Shown piece after piece: positions 11,780 to 21,531 of a stretch of DNA of 64,000 bases. A program made the translations under genes and the position numbers. Position 1 is the first letter of the stretch. Every line of letters starts with the position of its first letter. This stretch comes from CAVTWD01 sp963738325 (GTDB lineage: Bacteria; Actinomycetota; Acidimicrobiia; Acidimicrobiales; Ilumatobacteraceae), in NCBI GenBank assembly GCA_963738325.1, contig CAVTWD010000011.1, positions 62,001 to 126,000 of the forward strand, in the 5' to 3' direction. Below the pieces are notes generated by a model, which ran no database searches, was not told the DNA's origin, and worked only from the letters and a program-made list of their open reading frames with translations.

Positions 11780-11922
11780 CTGGACCGCCTCTACGGGTGG
11801 ACGGGTACGTGGGTCGAGTGTACCGGCCGGGCCCCGGCCATCACGCCTCGGGCGCTGGGCCGCCGGATCTGGCTCGTTGCCTCTGTTCGCGGCGGCGAGG
11901 AGCCGTGGCGTAGCGTTGACGC

Positions 11923-12906
11923 GTGCCTGCTTCGCCCCCGTTGCACGCCCTGGCCGGGCTCGACACCGACCTCGCCCGGGTCGAAGAGGCCCTGCGGGAG
12001 TCGGTTCGCTCGCCCGACGCGCAGCTGACCGAGATCGCGAGCCATCTGATCATGGCCGGGGGCAAGCGGCTGCGCCCCCTCCTGGCGGTGACCGCGGCGC
12101 GCACGGCGGCGCCCAGCGCGAGCGATGAGGTGGTCCTCGGCGGCGTGGCGTGCGAGCTCGTACACCTCGGCTCGCTGTACCACGACGACGTGATGGACGA
12201 GGCGGTCATCCGCCGCAACGTGGAGAGTGTGAACGCCCGTTGGGGCAACCTCCGGGCCATCTTGGCCGGCGACTTCCTCCTGGCCCGGGCCAGCGAGATC
12301 GCCGCCTCCCTCGGCACCGAGGTGGCCGGGCTGCTGGCGCGGACGATCGGCTCGCTGTGCCAGGGCCAGATCGCCGAGCTCCGCCACAGCTTCGACTCCG
12401 GCCGTCCCTTGCACTCGTACTACGAGTCGATCAGCGGCAAGACGGCGTCGTTGTTCGCGGCTGCCTGCCGCATCGGCGGGCTGGTCGGCGGCCTTCCGGC
12501 TCCCGAAGTCGACGCGCTCACGTCCTTCGGGCGGGCCTACGGCATGGTGTTCCAGATCGCCGACGACGTCCTCGACATAACTGCGACCGACGAGCAGTTG
12601 GGCAAGCCTGCGGGCCACGATCTCGTCGAGGGCGTGTACACGCTGCCCGTCATCCTGACCCTGACCGCCGGGGGGGCGCCGGCCGACGAGCTGGCCGACC
12701 TCCTCGGCCGGCCCCTCGACCACGCCGAGGTCGACAAGGCCATTGCCATCGTCCGCTCCAACGGCGGTGTGCCCGGGGCCTTGGCCGAGGGCCGTCGCTT
12801 CGCGGCGGCCGCCACCGAGGCCATCGCCCCGCTGGCCCCCTCCGAAGCGCGGGACACGTTGGCGGCCAGCCCTGCCCACCTGCTCGAGGGCTTGCCCACG
12901 CACTGA
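11923..12906 (+). CDS. Polyprenyl diphosphate synthase
   Basis: A 327-residue trans-isoprenyl diphosphate synthase. It has GGKRLRPLL, the first Asp-rich motif DDVMD, and the second, DDVLD, each binding magnesium for chain elongation from IPP. Length and the small residues before the first motif fit a long-chain (menaquinone side chain, HepT/GrcC-like) enzyme. GTG 11923 is preceded by TAGCGT with 6 nt between, consistent with leaderless transcription. It diverges from clpC across about 140 bp. Confidence 0.9.
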   Translation: MPASPPLHALAGLDTDLARVEEALRESVRSPDAQLTEIASHLIMAGGKRLRPLLAVTAARTAAPSASDEVVLGGVACELVHLGSLYHDDVMDEAVIRRNVESVNARWGNLRAILAGDFLLARASEIAASLGTEVAGLLARTIGSLCQGQIAELRHSFDSGRPLHSYYESISGKTASLFAAACRIGGLVGGLPAPEVDALTSFGRAYGMVFQIADDVLDITATDEQLGKPAGHDLVEGVYTLPVILTLTAGGAPADELADLLGRPLDHAEVDKAIAIVRSNGGVPGALAEGRRFAAAATEAIAPLAPSEARDTLAASPAHLLEGLPTH

Positions 12907-12919
12907 GGCTCCCGCTCGG

Positions 12920-13860
12920 CTACGCGAGCAGGGCGCGCCCGGCGGCGAGGCCGGAGAGCGCCGCCCCCTCCACCCGCGGTCCGGCGAAGGCGTCGCCGGC
13001 GAACAGGATCGAACCCGGGTCTCCGAGCACGAGACAGGGCTCGGGCCAGGTCGTCCGGGGCGTGGCGAAGCGCCATCGCTTCACCTGCGATGTGATCACC
13101 GTGGCTCCGCCGACCCAGCGCAGAGCGGCGTCGAGCAGGGCGCTCTCGGTGCCGTCGCGGTCGTTATCCCAGTGGGCTGCGGACCACTCGGCGGTGGCGT
13201 GCAGCGTGAGGGCCGGGACGGCGGAGATCCCCTTCTGCTGGTTGTCAGCGACGAACGAGAACACCCCCTCCGAGAGCTGCACGCCGCCGGGCGGCGCCAC
13301 GCCGGAGGGACGGTCGAGCACGGCCAGGAGGGCGAGCGTTCGGTCGTAGTCGGCGCCGCGCAGCCCGTCGGGAAGGCCGAGGCCGGATGAGATCAGCACG
13401 GCCGAGGCCTGGGGCAGCGGGCAGGTGACCACGACGGCATCGGCGGCCACGCCCGACCCGTCGTCGAGACCCACCCACCAGCCCGTCCGCGACGGCTTCA
13501 CCGCGAACACCAGGCTCCGGCTGCGCACGTCGAGGCCGGCGGCCAGCCGCTTGGCCAGCACGCGTTCATCCCGCCGCGGACGGCGTAGCGGGGGTAGCCG
13601 TCCTCCGCTCCGAAGCCGCGGCACCACTCGCGCACGACGGCGGCGGAGCGCCAGCCGTGGACGAGGGCGGCGAACTCGTCGGTGCGGACCGTGAAGAACT
13701 GCGCCCCGTGATCGAGCGTGGCCGCCCCGATGCGGCGAGTGGCGAGGCGGCCGCCCGGGCCCACGCCTTTGTCGAGGACGATCACGGTGTGCCCCCGCTC
13801 AGCCACGGTGCGCGCCGCCAGCAAGCCGGACAGGCCGGCCCCGACGACGACCACACGCAT
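12920..13860 (-). CDS. FAD-dependent oxidoreductase, renalase-like (frameshifted)
   Basis: ATG 13860 overlaps the stop of the upstream hydrolase (TGATG). The N-terminal frame has the Rossmann motif VVVVGAGLSGLLAAR and GPGGRLATRR with the GAQFFTVR segment typical of renalase-like flavoproteins, up to AVRGGMNA. The rest (LAKRLAAGLDVRSRSLVFAV to ILFAGDAFAGPRVEGAALSG) is in another frame; one base seems missing near 13565. The C-terminal GDAFAGPRVEGA is the second FAD-binding motif. The physiological substrate is not evident. Confidence 0.82.
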
Positions 13861-14681
13861 CAAGCGGCGCGCTCGCACGCCACGCTGCGGCGAAGGAAGT
13901 CGAGAACGATGCGGTTGAACGTGGTCGCGTGCTCGATCATGAGCCCGTGGGCGGCGCCCGAGATCACCGCCAGCTCAGCTCCGGGGATGAGCTCAGCCAG
14001 CTCCTCGCTGTCGCCGCGGGGCGTGAGGATGTCCTGGTTCCCCACGATCACGAGGGTCGGGACGCTGAGCGAGGGGAGGGCGTAGCGCAGCTTGTCGTCG
14101 GTCTCGAGGATGGCCCGCACCTGGGCGGCGAAGGCGTGGGGCGGAACTCGCATGGCGAGGGGCCCGAGCGCGCCGAGGGCCGGCCAGAAGCGCCGGAGGG
14201 AACGCGGCCCGACCAGCCAGCGCATGGCCCGGCGGGAGAGCTCGCCCATGCCCCGCTCGGTGGCGATCGCGGCCCACTCGGCGAGGAGCTCGCGACGCCA
14301 CTCGTGGTGGCGGCAGGCCGTGCACGACAAGACGAGCGACCGGACCCGATCGGGATGGCGCAGGGCGAAGATCTGGGCGATGGCACCGCCCATCGAGGCG
14401 CCCATCACGTGCGCCGAGCTGACACGCGCCGCATCGAGCACCGCCGCCGCGTCATCGGCCATCTCCTCGAGGTGGTAGTGGCTGAAGGGCTTGTCGCTGC
14501 GGCCGGCGCCCCGGTTGTCGAGCGCGAGCGAGCGGAAGTACGGCGCGAACGGGAAGCGCTGCAGCAACCAGCCGGACCTGTCGGCGCCCAGACCCTGGAT
14601 CATGAGGAGCGGCTCGGCGCCCGGCCGGCCCATCACGTCGAAGTGGAGCCCGGTACCGTCGCTGGCCCGCGTGAACGCCAC
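13860..14681 (-). CDS. Alpha/beta-hydrolase
   Basis: A 273-residue alpha/beta-hydrolase: oxyanion region QGLGADRSGW, nucleophile elbow GASMGG, acid near GNQDILTPRGD and catalytic His in GAAHGLMIE. The cap region is short. It resembles the 3-oxoadipate enol-lactonase or haloperoxidase-like group, but those names cannot be separated from other hydrolases by motif. Its stop overlaps the start of the FAD oxidoreductase, so the pair is co-translated. Upstream 14682-14837 holds no gene I can support. Confidence 0.85.
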   Translation of the reverse strand: MAFTRASDGTGLHFDVMGRPGAEPLLMIQGLGADRSGWLLQRFPFAPYFRSLALDNRGAGRSDKPFSHYHLEEMADDAAAVLDAARVSSAHVMGASMGGAIAQIFALRHPDRVRSLVLSCTACRHHEWRRELLAEWAAIATERGMGELSRRAMRWLVGPRSLRRFWPALGALGPLAMRVPPHAFAAQVRAILETDDKLRYALPSLSVPTLVIVGNQDILTPRGDSEELAELIPGAELAVISGAAHGLMIEHATTFNRIVLDFLRRSVACERAA

Positions 14682-14837
14682 GAAGCTGACGGTACCAATC
14701 AGGGTTCCTGATGTTCAGGGTCATCCGACTCTTCGAGAGCAAGGACCTTCCGCCCTCGAAGACCACGCAACGCCGGGCGACCGGACGACCCGCATCGAGC
14801 TCCGTACGAACGCCTCGCCAATGCGGCTGAGGCCGGT

Positions 14838-15485
14838 TCAGAACGGCCAGCGGAGCGGCGTCGCCTCGTCGAGCAACGTCTGGACGCCGGAGCGAGCGGC
14901 CTGGGCCAGCTCGGCCGCGGCCAGGGGGCCGCGCCGGCGCGGCCAGGCCACCGCCGCACCCACCTCGACCCGGAGGAGCCGACCGAAACGGCGCCCCAGA
15001 ATGGCGACGGGGAGCACCGGCACGACGAGGTCGACGGCCGGCGCGACCATCGGCTCGGGCACCGGGCCGACACGACCTCCGCCCCGCAGCAGCGGTCCCC
15101 CACCAGCCCACACCATGACGACCTCGTCGGCACGCAGCAGCGCCGCGATCTCCTCCGGGTGGGCGAGGACACCACCGACCCGCCGCAGCGCCGTCGTCAC
15201 GGGGTCGGTGTCGGGGATGCCCGCGAACCGGATCGGGCGGCCGGCGGCCTGCCCAAGGGCCACGGCGGCGGCCACGGGTGCGAGCGAGAGCCGTCTCGAG
15301 CCCGAGACCAACAACACCGGTCCCTCGTCGGGGAGATGGGCGAGGCCGGCCACCGAGATCGACCAACGCAGCCGCGCCGCTCTCGCCGCCCAACCCGCCG
15401 CCTCGGCGTCGAGGCCCCAGGGGTCCACCGTCCCCTCGCCATCCATGCGGCGGCGGGCCGACTCCACGACGGCCCCGGTGTTCAT
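14838..15485 (-). CDS. PlsC-like acyltransferase lacking the HX4D motif
   Basis: A 215-residue protein with the overall pattern of 1-acyl-glycerol-phosphate acyltransferases: the PDEGPVLLVSG entry strand, a middle ADEVVMVWAGGG strand where EGT normally sits, and a final VPVLPVAILG strand. The catalytic HX4D is absent: the equivalent position reads SGSRRLSLAP. It may be inactive or use other residues. The ATG at 15485 overlaps the epimerase stop by four bases (ATGA), so the two are coupled. Confidence 0.65.
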   Translation of the reverse strand: MNTGAVVESARRRMDGEGTVDPWGLDAEAAGWAARAARLRWSISVAGLAHLPDEGPVLLVSGSRRLSLAPVAAAVALGQAAGRPIRFAGIPDTDPVTTALRRVGGVLAHPEEIAALLRADEVVMVWAGGGPLLRGGGRVGPVPEPMVAPAVDLVVPVLPVAILGRRFGRLLRVEVGAAVAWPRRRGPLAAAELAQAARSGVQTLLDEATPLRWPF

Positions 15486-16459
15486 GCCGCGGCGGCCAGC
15501 GGGCGGAGGTGGGTCACGCTCGCCCAGCGATACAGCTCCTTCACCACCTCATCCGTCGAGTAGGCAGGCGTGACGCCGAGGAGGGCCCGGGCCACCGCGG
15601 GGTCGGCCGTGCGCCCGCGCACCAGCAGCTCGACGATGTGGTCCGGCAGGGGAGCACCGGCCAAGGCCGTCAGCGGGCGCAGCAGGCGCCAGGCGAGGCC
15701 GGCGACGGGAACCGGGATGCGGTTGCCCTTCCGGGCCGCCTGCAGCGGGGTGACAGCGCCGCCGCCGACGATGTTGAGCGGCCCGTCCACGCCGGCGCGA
15801 ATCGCCTCGACGACAGCCGCCGCGGCATCGTCGACGTGGAGCAACGAGAACGTCGGCTGCGAGAGAACGTCGACGGGAACCATCGGCAGCCGGAGGTACC
15901 GCCCGAGCGGGCTCGGGACATGCGGGCCCAGCACGGGCGCCACCCGCAGGAGCGTGACCGGCACGTCGCACAAGTGCCCGACCTCGCTCGCGATGTCCTC
16001 CACCTCGATGAGCGAGCGGCCGTACTCGCAGGTGGGCTGGGGCTCGGCCTGTTCGTCGGGACGGATGGGCGCGCCCCGCCCCCGCCCGTAGATCTCGATG
16101 CCCGAGCGAACGACGATGGCCTCGAGTGACCGGCAGTCGACCGCGGCACCCAGCGAGTTGACCGCTCCGGCCGCCGTGCGGGCAGCCGCGCTGGCAGGGG
16201 TGGCCCACCGCGTTCGGTTCGTAGACGCCGAGATGCACGAGCACGTGAGGGTCGACGTCGGCGACGAGCCGGGCGCTGCGGCGCCGGTCACGGGGGTCCA
16301 CCCGGTGGAAGCCCGCCCGCCGCAGCCGCCCCGCGGCGGGTCGATGTCGACGCCCACGACCTCGTGCACCCACGCAAGATCCTCGAGCCTGGCCGCGACG
16401 GCCGTCCCCAGCTCGCCGCCCATCCCTGTGAGCAGGACCCGCTTGCCCGGGACCGTCAT
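15482..16459 (-). CDS. NAD-dependent epimerase/dehydratase (two compensating frameshifts)
   Basis: Extended short-chain dehydrogenase. From ATG 16459 the Rossmann loop GMGGELGTAVAARL is visible, then after VGVDIDPPRG the true sequence moves to another frame (DVDPHVLVHLGVYEPNA) and returns before GAVNSLGAAV. The SGIEIYGRGRG segment and later YGRSLIEVE give the Tyr-x3-like active-site area, but the classic YxxxK Lys is not obvious. The break points lie about 16150-16330. A coupled acyltransferase-like gene follows, suggesting a lipid or cell-surface metabolite role. Confidence 0.7.
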   Translation of the reverse strand: MTVPGKRVLLTGMGGELGTAVAARLEDLAWVHEVVGVDIDPPRGGCGGRASTGWTPVTGAAAPGSSPTSTLTCSCISASTNRTRWATPASAAARTAAGAVNSLGAAVDCRSLEAIVVRSGIEIYGRGRGAPIRPDEQAEPQPTCEYGRSLIEVEDIASEVGHLCDVPVTLLRVAPVLGPHVPSPLGRYLRLPMVPVDVLSQPTFSLLHVDDAAAAVVEAIRAGVDGPLNIVGGGAVTPLQAARKGNRIPVPVAGLAWRLLRPLTALAGAPLPDHIVELLVRGRTADPAVARALLGVTPAYSTDEVVKELYRWASVTHLRPLAAAA

Positions 16460-16531
16460 GACCGGGACCGTACCGCCAAGGCGACGAGCGGCCAATCCGT
16501 CCCCCGACTCATCCCTGCCCGAGGAGGGAGT

Positions 16532-17389
16532 TCACGACTCGTTCTCCACGTCGAGGCCGATGTCGAGGGCGGGGGCTGATTGGGTGATCACGCTCGTCGA
16601 CACCAGGTCCGCGCCCGCCGCCGCGTACGCCCCGACCGTGTCGAGGTTGACCCCGCCCGACACCTCGCACAGCAACCGCCCGCCGACGAGCGCCACGCAG
16701 GCTCGCACTTCATCAGGCGTCATGTTGTCGAGCAGCACGAGGGTGGCACCAGCTCGCAGCGCCTCGCCGACCTGATCGAGACGGTCGCATTCCACCTCGA
16801 CGGCTCGCGCCGGCCACCGTCGCCGGGCTTCCGCCACCGCGTGGGCGATGCCCAAGCCGGCGAGGTGGTTGTCCTTCACGAGCACGAAGTCCGACAGCGA
16901 GCCCCGGTGGTTGACCCCGCCACCCGCTCGCACCGCGGCCTTCTCGAGGGCCCGGAGCCCAGGCAACGTCTTGCGGGTGTCCCAGACCCGGGTGGCGGGA
17001 TTGGCGGCGCGGGCGGCCTCCACGAACTCCCGGGTGCTCGTGGCCACGCCGGAGAGGTGGCACAGGAAGTTGAGCGCGGTGCGCTCACCGGTGAGCACCG
17101 GGGCCAGCCGACCGGTGATCGTCCCGAGCTCCTCGCCTCGGGAAATGGTGTCACCGTCGGTCCGCCGCCAGGTGACCATGACCTCAGCGTCGAGCTGGCG
17201 GAAGGTCTCGTCGACGCATGCGGTACCGGCCAGCACGCCAGGGGCACGCGCTCGCAGGCGGGCGATAGCCCGCGCCTCGGCCGGCAGGAGCGCCGCGGTC
17301 AGATCACCGAGCGGCCCGAGATCTTCGGCGAGCGCACGAGCCACCGCCTCGCGCACCACGCTGGCGGGCGGGTCGAACGGGCCGGGCAC
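16532..17389 (-). CDS. nadC: Nicotinate-nucleotide diphosphorylase (quinolinate phosphoribosyltransferase)
   Basis: NadC converts quinolinate and PRPP to nicotinate mononucleotide in de novo NAD synthesis. The 285-residue protein has ALAEDLGPLGDLTAALLP at the start, RTALNFLCHLSGVAT, WDTRKTLPGLRALEKAAVRAG..NHR and KDNHL, and ends with EVSGGVNLDTVGAYAAAGAD, all signature segments. Start is GTG 17389. nadB lies about 2 kb upstream on the same strand, but nadA is not in the window. Confidence 0.95.
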   Translation of the reverse strand: MPGPFDPPASVVREAVARALAEDLGPLGDLTAALLPAEARAIARLRARAPGVLAGTACVDETFRQLDAEVMVTWRRTDGDTISRGEELGTITGRLAPVLTGERTALNFLCHLSGVATSTREFVEAARAANPATRVWDTRKTLPGLRALEKAAVRAGGGVNHRGSLSDFVLVKDNHLAGLGIAHAVAEARRRWPARAVEVECDRLDQVGEALRAGATLVLLDNMTPDEVRACVALVGGRLLCEVSGGVNLDTVGAYAAAGADLVSTSVITQSAPALDIGLDVENES

Positions 17390-17444
17390 GCCGTCGTTGT
17401 ACCAGGACCGCGCGACACATCGCGAGGCCGGTTGCTTCGTGGCG

Positions 17445-18014
17445 TCAGGTGTCAGGCCCCGCCCGCTCCTCGCGCAGCACGAGCACCTCCGCGTCGCCGT
17501 CGCGGCCCGGCCGCAGCTCGGCGGCGTCCGCCACGAAGGCGGCGTCGCCTTCGGCCACAGTCAGCTCTTTGCCGTCGACGACGACCACGGCATGGCCTCG
17601 CAGCACGTAGGCGACTGCTGGTCCAGTCTCGATCCGAGGCTCGTTCACGACGAACCGGGTCATGGACATGTCCCATCCCCGGGCCTCATAGGAGCCGCGA
17701 CGCCGCACGACCGTCACCGGGGGCCGGCCGTCGCTCGAGCCGTCGAAGAGCTGCGACGGATCCATCGACAACGCGGCGGCGATCCGTCGCAACGACGTCA
17801 TGCTCGGGCGGGCATGGCCCCGCTCGAGCTGGCTGAGGAAGGGGTGGGAGAGCCCCGTGGCCCTTGCGACCTCGACCAGTGACAGGCGCAGACGATGGCG
17901 CCGTTCGCGTACACGCGACCCCAGTTCCAGAGCGTCGTCATCCAATACGGTGCGCGCCGGCGTCGTTGCCCGCGCACGGACCTGGCGCTCGGACCCGCGA
18001 CTTGGTCCGGTCAT
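17445..18014 (-). CDS. XRE-family regulator with cupin domain
   Basis: A 189-residue protein: helix-turn-helix at about 31-90 (VRERRHRLRLSLVEVARATG, FLSQLERGHARPSMTSLRRIA) followed by a C-terminal cupin barrel (about 110-185) that senses a small ligand. This HTH-cupin architecture is common in regulators of amino-acid, polyamine or carbon metabolism. ATG 18014 is preceded by TACAGT with an 8-nt gap, a leaderless promoter pattern. The ligand cannot be predicted. Confidence 0.88.
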   Translation of the reverse strand: MTGPSRGSERQVRARATTPARTVLDDDALELGSRVRERRHRLRLSLVEVARATGLSHPFLSQLERGHARPSMTSLRRIAAALSMDPSQLFDGSSDGRPPVTVVRRRGSYEARGWDMSMTRFVVNEPRIETGPAVAYVLRGHAVVVVDGKELTVAEGDAAFVADAAELRPGRDGDAEVLVLREERAGPDT

Positions 18015-18052
18015 GATTTCTCACTGTACCCACTACGTCGCGCCCCGAACCA

Positions 18053-19444
18053 TCAACCGATGGCCCGCTCCACCGCCTTGACGACGGCCTCCCGCTCCTG
18101 GCGGATGGCAGCGAGGAGATCTTCGTGCCGCCGGGTCCTCGCCCACTGGATGCGGGCGCGCCGGACGGCCTGCGTGCGCTCCCAGAAGGCGACCGCGGCC
18201 TGGCCAGTGGCCGGCCCGGCCAGGAAGGCCAGGAGCACGGGGCGGGGCACGCCGGCCCGCCGCCCCAGCAGGGCCCAGCCCGTCCACGCCACGGGAAAGG
18301 CGACCAGCGACGCGAGCAACCGGAAGTTCGCCACATCGACGGGTCGCATCTGCCTCCCGAGCGTCGCCACCTTCACGGCGGCGAACGGCACCGCGTTCAG
18401 GGCGCCTCCCACCATCGCAAAGGGCAGCAGCACCAGCCCTTTGCCGGCCTGGACGTTGACCCGCCGCTCGAAGCGCAGCGCGGTGTTGCCGGGCACGACA
18501 TCTGCGTCGAGCAGGCCGACCATCTCGAGCTGGCCGCGATAGCGCCCAGCCTCGGCGACCACCGTCTCGCGGGCCTCGGCCGGCGCCTCGGTCAAGCGGC
18601 GTATCAACGGCTGGCTGCGGGCCATCGGGACGGGTCGCGAGGGGTCCGCGTCGGGAGGCCGGGCCGCCACCATCGCCGCCCAGGCCAGCGCGTTCAGCTC
18701 GGCCCCGCGCTCGTAGTCGGTGGCCGCCGAAGCTAGGTGCCCGGCGAGGAGGCTGGTGAGGCGGTCGACCGCCGAGTGGTTCTCCGGGCCCTGCGCCCCT
18801 CCGTCGCAGAGGAAACCGACCACTTCGTCGAGCTCGACAGTCTCTGCCGCGCGCACCAACACCCGGGTGCGGGGGCGGGTCTTGTCCTCGTAGATCAGCC
18901 CCACGGGCACGATCCGCAGCGCTCGCGCCCCCTCGGCTCTTGCCCCCAATGCGATGCGCGCCGCGCCCGTCTTCAGCGGCTTCAGCCGGAGTGCGTCGTT
19001 GACAGTGCCCTCGGGGAACAAGGCGATGGTGCCGTCGAGGGCGAGGTCGCGCTCGCTCGCCGCGAACATGCGGCGGTTGGCGGCCGTGTCGCCGTGGACG
19101 GCCCGCTGCACGGGGAGCGCGCCGGCGACAGCGAGCAGCCAGCGCAGCCCGGGGACCTTCCAAAGCGAGGCCTTGGCCAGGAACTTGAGCGGCCGGGGGC
19201 TGGTCGCCATCAGGAGCACGGGGTCGACGAAGCCGTTGGCGTGGTTGGCCACCACGACTACGGGGCGATCCGCCGCGATGGCGTCGAGACCTTGCGACTC
19301 CACGGTGCGGAACCATGCCTTGGTGATGAGGCGGGCGAGGCCGGTCACGGTGGCTTCTGCCACCCGCGCCAGCGAAGGGGACAAGAGGCCGACGGGCGGG
19401 GAGGCGTCCGGCGCGTGACGCGAACGAGTGGCCGTCACGACCAT
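18053..19444 (-). CDS. Phospholipid/glycerol acyltransferase
   Basis: A 463-residue acyltransferase. Residues about 60-200 form the PlsC domain with ANHANGFVDPVLL (HX4D) and FPEGTVND (EGT), and the C-terminal half has two or more hydrophobic segments (VVPGNTALRF to VAFPVAWTGWALL) suggesting membrane association. It likely acylates glycerol-3-phosphate or a lysophospholipid. Downstream of nadB by 9 bp, so probably co-transcribed. Confidence 0.85.
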   Translation of the reverse strand: MVVTATRSRHAPDASPPVGLLSPSLARVAEATVTGLARLITKAWFRTVESQGLDAIAADRPVVVVANHANGFVDPVLLMATSPRPLKFLAKASLWKVPGLRWLLAVAGALPVQRAVHGDTAANRRMFAASERDLALDGTIALFPEGTVNDALRLKPLKTGAARIALGARAEGARALRIVPVGLIYEDKTRPRTRVLVRAAETVELDEVVGFLCDGGAQGPENHSAVDRLTSLLAGHLASAATDYERGAELNALAWAAMVAARPPDADPSRPVPMARSQPLIRRLTEAPAEARETVVAEAGRYRGQLEMVGLLDADVVPGNTALRFERRVNVQAGKGLVLLPFAMVGGALNAVPFAAVKVATLGRQMRPVDVANFRLLASLVAFPVAWTGWALLGRRAGVPRPVLLAFLAGPATGQAAVAFWERTQAVRRARIQWARTRRHEDLLAAIRQEREAVVKAVERAIG

Positions 19445-19453
19445 CGCCGCACC

Positions 19454-21043
19454 TTACGACCCAAGGACGAGGCGGATGCGGAAGGTCTCGGCCCGCTCCG
19501 GGAAGTCCGTGCGGGTGTGCGCCCCACGGCTCTCCTCCCGCGCCGCCGCGGTGACGAGGATGGCGTGGGCGACGAGGGCGAGGTTGCGGAGCTCTTCGAC
19601 GGCCGCGGTGCGCGGCGCGTCACGCAGGGTCGCCGCGACGCAGGCCACATGGTGGGCCGTGCGCGCCAACGACTCGGCCGACCGCAACACGCCGGCACCC
19701 CGCGTCATCTCTCGCTGGAGCGCCGCGCGCATCGCCTCGAGACCGGCCTCGGAGCGCTCCGCCCCCTGGTCGTGAGGAGGCAGCTCGACGCGGCGACCCT
19801 CGATGCCGCTCGACGAGCTCGACCGCAGCACGGCTCGCATCGCCCCCGACGCCTCTGGCCCGAAGACCCCGCGTTCGATGGCCTCGATGACCCGCGGGCC
19901 GAACACCATGCCCTCGAGGAGCGAGTTCGAGGCGAGCCGGTTCGCCCCGTGGATGCCGGTGCAGGAAACCTCGCCGCCCGCCCACAGACCCGGCAGGCTG
20001 GTCGCTCCGCAGAGATCCACGACGATTCCTCCGCACTGGTAGTGCGCAGCCGGAGCGATCGGCAGCCAGTCCGTCGCCGGGTCGAGACCGGCGACGCGCA
20101 GATCGCCGGCGATGGTGGGGAACCGCTCGGCGAAGTCCTCCAGCACGGTCGCATCCAGCCACACGTGGTCGGTCTCCTGCTCGAGCAGCTTGGCGGTGAT
20201 GGCCCGCGCCACCACGTCGCGTGGCTGGAGCTCGTCGACGAAGCGCTCGCCGTTCAGGTCGCGAATGAGGGCGCCGTGGCCGCGCAGGGCCTCGGACAGC
20301 AGCGGGCGGGGCATGCGGGGGCTGAGGAGGACCGTCGGATGGAACTGGACGAACTCGACGTCGGCTACCGCCACGCCGGCTCGGATGGCCATGGCGAGGC
20401 CGTCACCGGTCGCCCCGATCGGATTGGTCGTGGCCGCGAACACCTGCCCTGACCCCCCGGTGGCGAGCAGGACATGTCGAGCCTGGATCTCCACCACCCG
20501 GCCCGTCTCGTCGATGGCCCGCACGCCTCGGCACCGCCCTCCTTCGACCAGCAGCTCGAAGCCGAACCAGCGCTCCCAGAGGGCGGCGGCCGTCTCCCGC
20601 ACCTGGTCGACCAGGGCCCGCTCGATCTCTGCTCCGGTGGCGGCCCCGCCAGCGTGGACGACGCGCGGCATCGAGTGACCCCCTTCGCGGGCGAGGAGGA
20701 GCTGACCCTCCCGGTCGCGGTCGAAGCTGGCGCCCATGGCGATCAGCTCGTTCACGCGGGCGGGGCCCTCGTCGACCAGCACCCGCACGGCATCGACGTC
20801 GCACAGCCCGGCCCCGGCGGCGAGCGTGTCGGCCAGGTGGAGATCGGTCGAGTCGGGGTCGCCACCGAGCACCGCGGCCACCCCTCCTTGAGCCCAGCGG
20901 GTGGTGGCCTGATCGAGGTCGCCTTTCGTGAGCACCCCCACGCGCAGGCCGGCCTCGTCGGCCGCGCGCACGGCGGCGGAGAGCCCGGCCACGCCGGAGC
21001 CGACGACGAGCAGGTCGAGCTGGTCGGCACCGAGCCAGGTCAT
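19454..21043 (-). CDS. nadB: L-aspartate oxidase
   Basis: NadB oxidises L-aspartate to iminoaspartate, the first de novo NAD step. The 529-residue flavoprotein starts at ATG 21043, which overlaps the folK stop as ATGA. It shows the Rossmann motif LLVVGSGVAGLSAAVRA, the TRWAQGGVAAVL flavin-binding segment, QFHPTVL, and HGANRLASNSLLEGMVFG near the end. The helical C-terminal part is present, so the enzyme is full length. Its placement after the folate genes is unusual in general but consistent with a large cotranslated cluster here. Confidence 0.93.
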   Translation of the reverse strand: MTWLGADQLDLLVVGSGVAGLSAAVRAADEAGLRVGVLTKGDLDQATTRWAQGGVAAVLGGDPDSTDLHLADTLAAGAGLCDVDAVRVLVDEGPARVNELIAMGASFDRDREGQLLLAREGGHSMPRVVHAGGAATGAEIERALVDQVRETAAALWERWFGFELLVEGGRCRGVRAIDETGRVVEIQARHVLLATGGSGQVFAATTNPIGATGDGLAMAIRAGVAVADVEFVQFHPTVLLSPRMPRPLLSEALRGHGALIRDLNGERFVDELQPRDVVARAITAKLLEQETDHVWLDATVLEDFAERFPTIAGDLRVAGLDPATDWLPIAPAAHYQCGGIVVDLCGATSLPGLWAGGEVSCTGIHGANRLASNSLLEGMVFGPRVIEAIERGVFGPEASGAMRAVLRSSSSSGIEGRRVELPPHDQGAERSEAGLEAMRAALQREMTRGAGVLRSAESLARTAHHVACVAATLRDAPRTAAVEELRNLALVAHAILVTAAAREESRGAHTRTDFPERAETFRIRLVLGS

Positions 21044-21531
21044 CGGAGCCTTCGCGTGTTCCACGCGCCGGCCTTGTCGAGCGGCCCGACCAGCTGCACG
21101 CCCAGATGATCGAACGACGCCTCCCAGCCCGGCGGGACGAGGTCGGGGGCGAGATGGGAGAGCGGCGCGAGCACGAAGGGTCGCTGCCGGAAGCGGGGAT
21201 GGGGCACCTCGAGGTCGGGCTCGTCGACCACCGTGCCGTCGATCCACACCACGTCGACATCGAGCGTGCGCGGACCCCAGTGCGCGGTGCGTTCCCGCCC
21301 GGCCGTGCCTTCGAGCGAACGGGCCAGATCGAGCAGCTCCCTCGGGCTCCGAGCCGTCTCGAGCTGCACCACCAGGTTCAGGTAGGGGCCCTGGCGGTCC
21401 GGGCCGCCTACCGGCTGGGTCTCGTACACGGGCGACACCGCCGCCAGATCCGGCATGGCGTCCACTGCCGCGCGCAGGTAGGCGCCCCGGCCGCCGAGGT
21501 TCGACCCGAGCGCCAGGAACGCGCGCGTCAC
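21040..21531 (-). CDS. folK: 6-hydroxymethyl-7,8-dihydropterin pyrophosphokinase
   Basis: FolK activates the pterin with ATP before FolP. It has ALGSNLGGRGAYL at the start, PYLNLVVQLET, WGPRTLDVDVVW (the two magnesium-binding Asp residues) and VPHPRFRQRPFVLAPL. The 163-residue length is typical. ATG 21531 overlaps the folB stop and the stop overlaps the nadB start, so folB-folK-nadB is a tightly coupled chain. Confidence 0.95.
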   Translation of the reverse strand: MTRAFLALGSNLGGRGAYLRAAVDAMPDLAAVSPVYETQPVGGPDRQGPYLNLVVQLETARSPRELLDLARSLEGTAGRERTAHWGPRTLDVDVVWIDGTVVDEPDLEVPHPRFRQRPFVLAPLSHLAPDLVPPGWEASFDHLGVQLVGPLDKAGAWNTRRLR

